64,000 bases of DNA from Apoda limacodes (taxonomy: Eukaryota; Arthropoda; Insecta; Lepidoptera; Limacodidae). The notes under the pieces were generated by a model, which saw only the letters and a list, made by a program, of their open reading frames with translations, ran no database searches and was not told the origin of the DNA. Shown piece after piece: positions 51,815 to 62,000 of the stretch (positions are counted from its first letter, which is position 1; every line of letters begins with the position of its first letter). A program made the translations under genes and the position numbers. The stretch spans positions 29,805,381 through 29,869,380 of the forward strand of contig OX291551.1 in NCBI GenBank assembly GCA_946406115.1. The letters are read 5' to 3'.

Positions 51815-53030
51815 TATATATATCCTTAGATTTGATGAAAAAAACTTTTTGATGTTCAGTTCTAAGTATAGGGAACCCCCAAAATTTATTGTTTTTTTTT
51901 TCTATTTTTGTGTAAAAATCTTAATGCGGTTCACAGAATACATCTACCTGCCAAGGCTCAACAGTATAGTTCTTATAGTTTTGGAAAAAAATGACTGACA
52001 TACGGACGGGCAGACAGACAGACATGACGAATCCATAAAGGTTCTGTTTTTTGCCATTTGGCTACGGAACCCTAAAAAGGTCTGTGATATTGTCAACAAT
52101 GAAATTCTACTATCAAATCTAAGACCCATAGGAGTAACCGGATCTGCCTAACTGCCGGAACTCAACACTGTTCACAGCACATTGAGCATGTTAGAAGCAA
52201 GCTAATACCACTGACAAGCGCACTTTGTGACATTGCACAAAGCCTACCGAAAAGAGTACGATAAACCATCTACAAGTCTAGGGATCAGCGGCTAAATCAA
52301 ACCTAAAGAACTTAAAAACCATCCAAAATAAAATAATTAAAACTCTACTTAGATATGTTTACCGAACCTCTACCACAAAAATATATAATTAAACTAAAAA
52401 TTATAAATTTATGTCAAATATATAAATGCATAATTCAAGAAAAATCTTAACTAAAAACATACACCAAATCATATTTACAATAAAGGTGGACATACAAAAA
52501 ATTAGTACTAGTCAAGCCAAAACCACCTGTTTTAAAACGAAACCAAGAACAAATTACGGTGTAAATAATATAATGTTTGAAGGTGCACAAAAATACAACA
52601 AATTAACAAAAAATATAAAAAAAGCTAAGTCCTTAATTACTTTTAAAAAATTACTCAAACTACACATGTTAAAGGATTTTATGTAGTATAAGTTTATTTG
52701 TATTCCTATTTAACCAAACGATCTTATTGATGCTTTTGGCAAATGTATCATTATTATAGCTTGTAAACATCGCTATTATAGCTTGTAAACATCGCTTCCA
52801 AGCCAACTATGACACACATGCCTTAGAAAACTTGTTTATCGGACTGAGTTGACTCGCATATTTGCCTATTGGTCAGCTTAAAGTATTCTGTTTGTGTGTC
52901 AGATATCGATATACCCGGGCTCATGGGCGCTCGCAGAGGCGTGTGCAGCGCTGCTCACCAAGTGCGACGTGCCACTCGAGGATCAGCTCGATGTTAGTAC
53001 CGCACACACACATACACACACACACACACA

Positions 53031-53085
<55 letters not shown>

Positions 53086-56000
53086 GCACGCACGCACGCA
53101 CGCACACACGCACGCACGCACGCACGCACGCACACACACACGCACGCACGCACGCACACACACACACACGCCGCTGTCGAATTTAAGTGCGAACAGGTTA
53201 TTTGTTGGTGTAACAGGAGGAGGTGTGGCACGAAGTGTCAGAGGAGTGTCTGTGCCGGGGCGCGCCGCTGCTGGCGCTGCTGCCGGTGAGCCTGCGGGAC
53301 GTGCCGCTCGCGCACAACCTCACGCTACTAGTGCGGAAGATCATCGACAAGGTACCACCCAAGATGATACTACTTCTTGTACTTCGGAAATATATTGCTG
53401 GAGAGTCGCGTCGCAAGTGAATAGAATGTCGAAGGTCCTGGCTATGATTCCCGGTAGGGGTTAAAGATAGAGGCACATATTACTGGTATACAGAAATTTA
53501 AAATACTTCAAAAAGGGATTTCCTACTAAGCATTATGCTTAAGGCCAGGTTCTCTTGAGTGAAGAAATAACCACTGTTTCTGCTAAATTACTTGTTATAC
53601 TGCGCAATTGCGTACGGCGTGTGACATTGACTATGTCATATTCATTTTCTTAGGTTGGGTTGCACCAACTAACTTTGACGTTAACCAGCCGTCAAAGATG
53701 GGAGATTGTATGAAAATTTGCATTGTATTTCATATACTTAACCCCCAAAGTTCAGTAAACCACTTGTTTGTTAACTTTAAGAAAAGCTGACGATAGAGGT
53801 TTCCATAAAATCTCCCAGTTTTGGCGTAACGTCAAAGTTAGGTAGTGCAACACAGCCTTATGAAGTGAAAAAAAAAATATCATTATATTGTTTTACTTTA
53901 TGAGAATAAAACAATTTATAGAGTCTACTGATGCCGAAGTTTATGTCATCTTTGGCATTTTTAGAATAAAATAGAATAGTTTTTTTTTTATTGCTAGAAT
54001 ATGGTTAAATACAGATAGCATAACATTGATTTGAGATAGATTATATTCCGCCTCTTCCAGCGTGCAAATATTTACAAATTATTTGATAATTGAATTAACA
54101 CACATAACGATTAACAATTTAAATTGTCATAATTATCATTCATTAAAGACATTAAAAAACATGCAACTCACATTCTGTATAATGGTACATAATAGAAGAG
54201 ATAAAATTACAAAAATACAAAATGTCAGACTTGGTAATTGAACAATTCATTAATTAGTTAGGTAAATTATTATGTATCATGTCCGCAAAATTCTATAGTT
54301 TATCATTAATATATTCACGAATGTCATAATATAATTTATCTAATAATGATATTTTGTGTTTAATGTTTGTGTGTAATTAAAGCTTATTGTATATTTTTAT
54401 TTTGAAACAGGGATAATCTTTGTTGCGGTATATCATAGTCTCACCATCCAACAAAATAAAAACCGTATATAAAAAAAAAACCTCATATACTAAAATTCTT
54501 AAAAAATGTGTAAATGAAGCTCAGAAAGTGCACAGTATCCAAAAATAGATGTAAAGCTGTTTGGGATATTTAAAAAGTAGAATGTTAGTTACTAAATGTT
54601 GCATTGAGGACATTAATGAAATTAGCATTAAAAACAAGATCTTCACAAAACCGTCGGAAATAGTAAACTTTTCAACAATCAATTTATAGATTCCATTACC
54701 GATAATGTATCTGATAAAACTCAGCTAAGTCACAGTTAATATCTTTTTATTCAAATTAAGATTTTACAAACACTTTTGGATCCTCAAAATTATGAAATAC
54801 TATTTGACTAGACACTAACAAAAAGCAACAATGTAGATAGAATATTCTTGACTCCCATTAATGAAAATGACGATATAAAAACTATTAAATTAATAAAAAT
54901 TCGGCCGAGTGCGAGTTGGACTCACGCACCCAAGGGTTCCGTTCCTACCACCAGTTACGTACTTTACAAACACAAACAAAAAAATATGTTTTTTTATATT
55001 TGAGTTGATTGAATGAAAAGTAAATTGCGGTTTACGATTTATGACGTATTAATTAAAAAACTACTTAAACCAATTTTCGGTGGAAGTTTTCATGGTAATG
55101 TCCATCATATGTTTTTTTTATTTTTATCATTCTCTTATTTTAGAAGTTACAGGGGGGGACAAGTGTCTCTCGCGCAAACTATTCAGTTAAAAAAAAATAA
55201 TATTAGAAACCTCAATATTTGAAGTCATGTCCGTAGATATCCCACACGTATGGGTTTGATGAAAAAAAATTTTTGAGTTTCAGTTCTAAGTATGGGGAAC
55301 CTCCAAAATCTATTGTTTTTTTTTTCTATTTTTGTGTGAAAATCTTAATGCGATTCACAAAATACATCTTCTTACTTAACAGTATAGTTCTTATAGTTTC
55401 GAAAAAAAAAAGTGGCTGTGACATCAGACAGACAGACAGACAGACATGACGAATCTATAAGGGTTCCGTTTTTTGCCATTTGGTACAGAACCCTAAAAAA
55501 CAAGTTCTAAGGGTATGATGAAATTAAAGTAAAGATTTTAAAAGTATGCTCTGAATATATATCGAAACCTATATAGTATTAATCTTTCTGTGGAATAAGG
55601 CATGTTTCCGGATAGACTAAATCTAAAATATTCAATTATCAAGCCATTGTTCAAAAAGGGTCTTAGATATCTAATGAATAGTTATAGACCAATAAGGGTA
55701 GTTCCAAATTAATCAAAGTTTTAGAGAATTATGTATAATAAATCTATAGCTTCCTAATGAAATTTAATATTCTTAATAGTAAACAGTATAGTTTAGGAAA
55801 AAACAGCTCTAGAGCACTTGCATATTTTTCTTGAATAAAAACAATAACTGAAGGCTTAAATTCAAAATAAGGCGTAGTTTCCATAATTTAGATTTTTTGT
55901 CAAATCCAAGATTATCGGTACTTAGTTTTAATTCTTTTAAATTTTTTGGGTTAGAATTTTATGTTATGCCAAGGATGTTCGAAAAACCTAAAACAAACAT

Positions 56001-59000
56001 CGCCTTAAAGATAACGCTTACCTGCCACAGCGCTGACTTTCGACGGGAGTCCTATTCGAGCCCTGTGACACTCGATTATTACAACCGCGGGCGCGGCGTC
56101 AGGCTCACCACGTCACAACCTGTCACGTTTGAGGAACGAAACACTATGTGCAACCAGGATGTTATGACCATTGTTAACTATTCGCCGCAAAAAACTTTCC
56201 GAAGATGTGTCGTTATTATTATAACTTCGAAATATTGTAAGGGATGACTTGTACATTCAGTGCTTATTCTTACAAGCAATTAATAATTCATCAAAACTTA
56301 CTCGATAAATTCAAACCTCAACATTTCAATAATCGTAGCGTTGTCACAAAATTCCACATGCAATAATTTTGCCTGTATCTCAGTGTCACTTGTGTAACGT
56401 TGAGTATTCTTGTTTGCGGCAGGGCACGCTGAAGGCGCTGAGCGAACTGTCCGTGAGCGAGATGGTGGTGAAGTGTATCCGCGAGGTTGGACTGATGGAC
56501 GATTTCGAGGGTCGGCAGCTTCTGGAGCACGACCTGCACGAGCTGCTGGCGGCGCTAGTTAACAAGGCACTCGCCTGCACGCAGCACCACGCTGTACAGG
56601 TAATATTACTTCATTACCTCAGACATCATACCTTGAAGTAAGAAATCACTGAACAAGTAGGGTTAGAAGGCGAATCCGGTGGTGGGGCCTTTAAAAATAC
56701 GATTTCAGCGATGCTATTCCGGCCGAAAACTGTACGATACTTTTCTCAAATACAGCGAGGCAATTAAAACAGTCTTTAACTATTATTTGTGTACTTAATA
56801 ATAAGAACATAGTTACTGAAATTATTAATATGGCTGCATATATCTGGTTTATCAGTAAATTATTCATGACTAACTAAACATTCGCTTTTGTGTCAGGTGG
56901 ACATGGAGTACACTCAATATCCATAATTTCTTCACTTGAATTTAATTTAAATGAATTATAATATATAAATTCTAAGACATTCTTTCTTATAACGGGGTAA
57001 TGTTGTCCGAAATACTTTAAAAGTTGCTCAGCTACTGTAACAGGTGAGTTCCTAATGTAAACTAGAAGCTGGCCCGGCATACCTTGTTCTGCTCTTAAGT
57101 GCGTATTTCGTACGTCCCTTATGTTACTTATGTTACAAAATATATCCTATAACCTGGCTATATAGCATAATTATAAATTAAGAAAAGATAAATACTTAAG
57201 ATAGTCATAAAACATGCTCAGTAATAAACTGAGCTTTTTCGGTCCTTTAAAACATAAATTAATACTATTGTATAATCCGTATACTTATTAATTACTCACC
57301 ATGTAGGTAGGGTGCGTTGCGGCGGAACTGGTGGTGGGAACCTAGGCGTCAGTCTTTGCCAATGTTATCTACGAAGGGGCCTACTCTAAGGGAAGGAAAC
57401 TTACTTTAAATAATCAGAAATCTCCTAAAAAATAGACAAGTAGGGTTTAATCAAAACTGTGAGTGTGTCACCGTGGTGGTTCCTGGTACTGATGATGCTC
57501 CACGCAGCTGCTATCTCCAGATCCAGAGGCTGATCAAATCACAGTTCCAGCACATTATATGAGTACTGACTTTTCAAAATTTCTTCACAAATTACAAAGC
57601 AAACTAAAAACTACTAACATCGCAATACGCGAGTGTCGCTTCCAACGAGTGTGAGGTCGTCCACGACTATTCCAACACTAATTTTGCACACTGGCCGCGA
57701 ACGAATCCCGGGCAGTCGTACGAAGAGAAAGGGCGATACGTCATTGCTAGCCCGCTAGGTATGTTTTTTATACATTATAAATCTATTCTATTAATCATAA
57801 TAAATGTTTCGCCTAGCTAATTGAAATAAGTATATTTTTTTTGTTTATTATAGTTTGCAAACAATAAAAATCACCATACTGCAGTGACCAACCTGGCCGA
57901 ATGTCTAGAGACAATTTTTTTTCGCGGGTAAATGTAAAATAAATGATTGTAAATTTAATTGATGTAAATTGAATGACAATTTAATTTTTTTCTAGTGTTT
58001 TGCTTACCGCAAGTGTCGGGTATTGACGTATTAAATGTAGTCATGACAAATTAAAGGCAAAATATTTTTACTGAAGTAGCTTTGTTGAGTTCATTTGTGA
58101 GGCAGTTTTGTATCTTATTTAATGATCTCTGTAATTTCTAAGGATTGAGAAAATAAACGTTTGTTTAAGGTTTATCTATTATAGTAACACTAATTAATAA
58201 AACTTAAGGCTCTGTTTGATCGCGCTAGTCTTTAACCAACCACCAGTTAGATTTAAACAATAGTTTTTGTGGTACAAAGCGCATTATCGTGGTAAGTTAT
58301 AGGCTATATAACTTCACGCTGAAGCTATAAGGAGTGGAGCAGTAATTTATCATAAGAGAATCTGCTGGAAACAGCTAGTTGTAATATAAAACGGACAGGC
58401 GCTTTAAAATAATATTAAATTCAATATGCATTAGTTTAGTATTCGATGAAACACGCAATGAGTAAATGTGAATCCTGTAGTTTGAGTAAGGAAGACCAAT
58501 TTGACGTTTGTCTCCAGACGATAACGGAGCTGCACTATATGCTGACGTACGTAGAATCGTCGTGCGGGGTGCGGGAGGATGCGCGGATTGCGGCGAGGGG
58601 GGCGCAGGTCGCGCTCTACCTCGCGCAGCTCGACCGGCTTGAGGACCGCCTGCACTCCGCGCTCCCCACCAACAAGCCAACCAACTACTTCACCACTGGT
58701 AAATGACGACATCACAACTCTGTTTCTGTCTCTCTTCACTCACTATCACGCGGCAAACAGCAGTAACTACACACATACTCATTAAATGTACCCCACTACG
58801 TTGCAGTATTTATTCTTTTCTCATTTAGTGCATATCTGTTGAAATTTAATGATTTTTAGTATATTTTATGACTTCAAAAACTACAAATTAACATAAATGG
58901 ATGGGTCCTGGGTCCAAAGCAAGCAATTGCTGTAGCTGAAAATCACTATATTCAGTACTATGAAAACGATTTTTACGTTGCCACCTCAAACTAAATTGAC

Positions 59001-62000
59001 GATTTTGGATCAAGCTAGACTACATTATTTTTATTTTTCCATAACTACAAACAGTTTCTTAAAAAACACTTATGCTATATTAAAATTTTACTCTTTTAGC
59101 AACCTGATAAAATATAAATATTATCATTTGGTAAAAGATAACTGCAAAAAACAAATAAAACTACGTGCTCGTAACATGCAACAACAAATGTTTTAACTCG
59201 ATGGCTACAAATGAATCTACCAAATTAAAATGCTGCGCAGTTTTGTCATCAGCCGTGTCGCTGGGCTCCGAGGGCATGTCTCGCTCTGATTTAGCAGCGC
59301 GGCATTTCGCAACCGTTGTGCGGGCCGTCAACTTCCTGGTCTCGCAGTCACCGCACCTACCGCTGCATGCAGAAGTGCCGCTCTTCGACCGTCTGCTCAA
59401 TACCTTGCTGCTTGGTTAGTCGTTTTGGTCCTTGGAGCCGGATTAAAAACGTTAACATAGCTAAGCCATTGTTAGTTAAGCTATTGTGTTTTTTTTAACG
59501 GATATCGACAAAGTGAAGAAACCTGCACACGTCAATAAAAAAAGTATGTGAAGTCCGCAATCCGCACTGGGCCTGCATAATGGACTGTGAAATCGCACTC
59601 ATCCAAGACGAGAGTAGGCCAATGTCCCAACAGTGGGGAAGTATGAAAGCTGGTAACAATAAAAATATGAATTTGTAGGCAGTATTTTTATTACAGAATA
59701 TCTCTGACCATTGTGATACTTTGGAGCACAGAATAAATAATAGTCCTACTGCTACTAAATACCTTATCGCATCCCACATGTCCTCGTATAATTTGTTGGC
59801 GCTCGTGAGAGGCTTGTGCACGGCCGGCGCGCGACAGTAATAGAGTAGTTTCCAATAATAAGATATATTAAAGCATTAATTTATAAGAACAATTAAACGC
59901 TAGAGATAATAAACATTTTCTTTTGAAAACTTGCAAACTACTTTATTCTAATCAAGATTACTTTTTCTATTTACGCAATGATTTTTTTTCAAATTTTTCT
60001 ATGCTCACGGTACATCGTACGCCAATCAGATCGCGTGATGTCACTCCTTTATTACCAATTTATCTAGGTATGTGGACAAAACAAGACCTCTTGAGAGAGG
60101 TAGGGCAAGTTACAAGCTCGAATAAGTCACCCGAACCAATAAAGCGGGGCATAGCGAGTACTTGCTCGAATGAGCGGCCCGAACTGGGCCAAGTACATCC
60201 ACCTTACAGGAAACTGCGGCCATAATAACACTAACTTTGAGTAGTGTTGTGTTCCTGGCGGTGAGTAAGGTTGCCAGAGCTCTATGAGGATTCGTTGCGC
60301 GGACAGCGGAGGACCGGCAGTGCTCGTTGCTGTCATTGCTCGGCGTAGACGCGGCGTGCTGGTCCGGCGGTCAGGGAGACCTGATGAAACGGCTGACCGC
60401 TGGCCGCCCGCAGGTTGAACGGGTTCCCGAACCCAGGGATCACTTAATATCCGCCCTAGTAGGCTGATCCGCCAGCCTGTGTAAAGTCTCTAAAGTGGAA
60501 GTCGTGCCGGAGAAGGAGACCGGAGTGGACCCGGCTACTACAACAGAGGGGGATCAGGGGCCCTTCCGCTTGCCGTAACCGTATTCTGTGCCGACCTTTA
60601 GCAATTCTAGTACCGCACCTTTTGTCATCTAAGCTGTCTGTGCAGTGATTCCTCATATCTAGTCTCAGTAACATTTTTAAAAAAGAAATGGCCAAAAAAT
60701 ACAAGAGAAAAGGAGTTTTTACAGCGGCTACTCCATCCACATATTATGTGGATTTTTGTAACATTAAGGGCATTTCCGCAAATCTTTACGCAGTCCACCT
60801 CCATCTGGACACTGCGCAGCCGACCATTCTCTTTCTAACGGAGACGCAGATATCCTGCCCGGCCGAAACATCATACCTTCATTATCCCGGCTACAAACTT
60901 GAGCACAATTTTGTGAGTCGTGCCGGTGTATTTATGTTCGTCCGGGAGGATATCTGCTGTCGCCGCCTTCATAGCCTTGAAGACATGGACCTGTCGATAT
61001 TGTGGGTGTACGCAGATTACGGCGGCCACACTTGTATCTATGCGTGCCTATACAGGTCTCATAGCGGTGACACGGACGTAACTCGACTGATAAGTTTGAC
61101 GACTGACAAAGTTCTAGAGCAATATCCCACAGCAGAACTCGTTATTTTGGGAGACTTTAACACCCACCATCGTGAGTGGCTCAGTTCTCGAACCAATAAC
61201 TATGCAGGGATATCTGCTCATGAATTTGCTCTGACCTATGGATTCTCTCAGCTGGTACTTTCTCCAACGAGAATACCAGATATAGAGGACCATACAAGCT
61301 CCTTACTGGACCTTCTGCTGACTACACGTCCGAACGGATATTCCGTCTCAGTGGATGCGCCTTAAGGCTCCTTGGACCACTGCCTCGTTCGGACTCAAGT
61401 GTCATGCACACAACCCGATCCATCTGGGCCAACTAATAAGCGTCGTGTGTGGCACTATAAGTCGGCAGACTGGGATGGATTGCGAGAATTTTATGAATCG
61501 TACCCGTGGAGGCAGATCTGCTTCAGCTCAGAAGATCCTGACGTCTGCGCCTCCGCAGTCACTGAGACAATCCTCGCTGGTATGGAATGTTATATTCCTA
61601 ACCCGCGAGTAGCTGCCGGCGTCAAAAAACGACCGTGGTTTAATAGGTCTTGCAGAGAAGCTAAAATTCTAAAGCAAACTGCATATGAGGCTTGGTCCAG
61701 GGCTCGTAATAATAAGGATCCGAATGTTTCTGAGTTAAAACGCAAATTAAATGCTGCCTCGAGGTTCAGTAAGAAAGCAACTGCCAGAGCAAAATTCCAA
61801 ATAAATCGGCAAAATAGGTGGGCGACTTGCGCGCTATCTTTCTGGGAGTTGTGCTTTCTGATCGCTTGCCAAAGCTGCCGAAGGGAACTTTTGCGAGTCG
61901 TCGTTACCATTACTGCGAAAAACCGTTGGTGACTTGGCCCATAGTGCTAAGGAGAAAGCCGATCTACTGGGCAGTCTCTTTGCCTCAAACTAGAATATGA

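Noticed and set aside
52921..53231. Long minus-strand ORFs of alternating Cys-Val or Arg-Ala
   Set aside because: They are translations of the CA/CGCA microsatellite.
61590..61910. Minus-strand ORF of 106 codons
   Set aside because: Antisense shadow of the LINE ORF2 linker.
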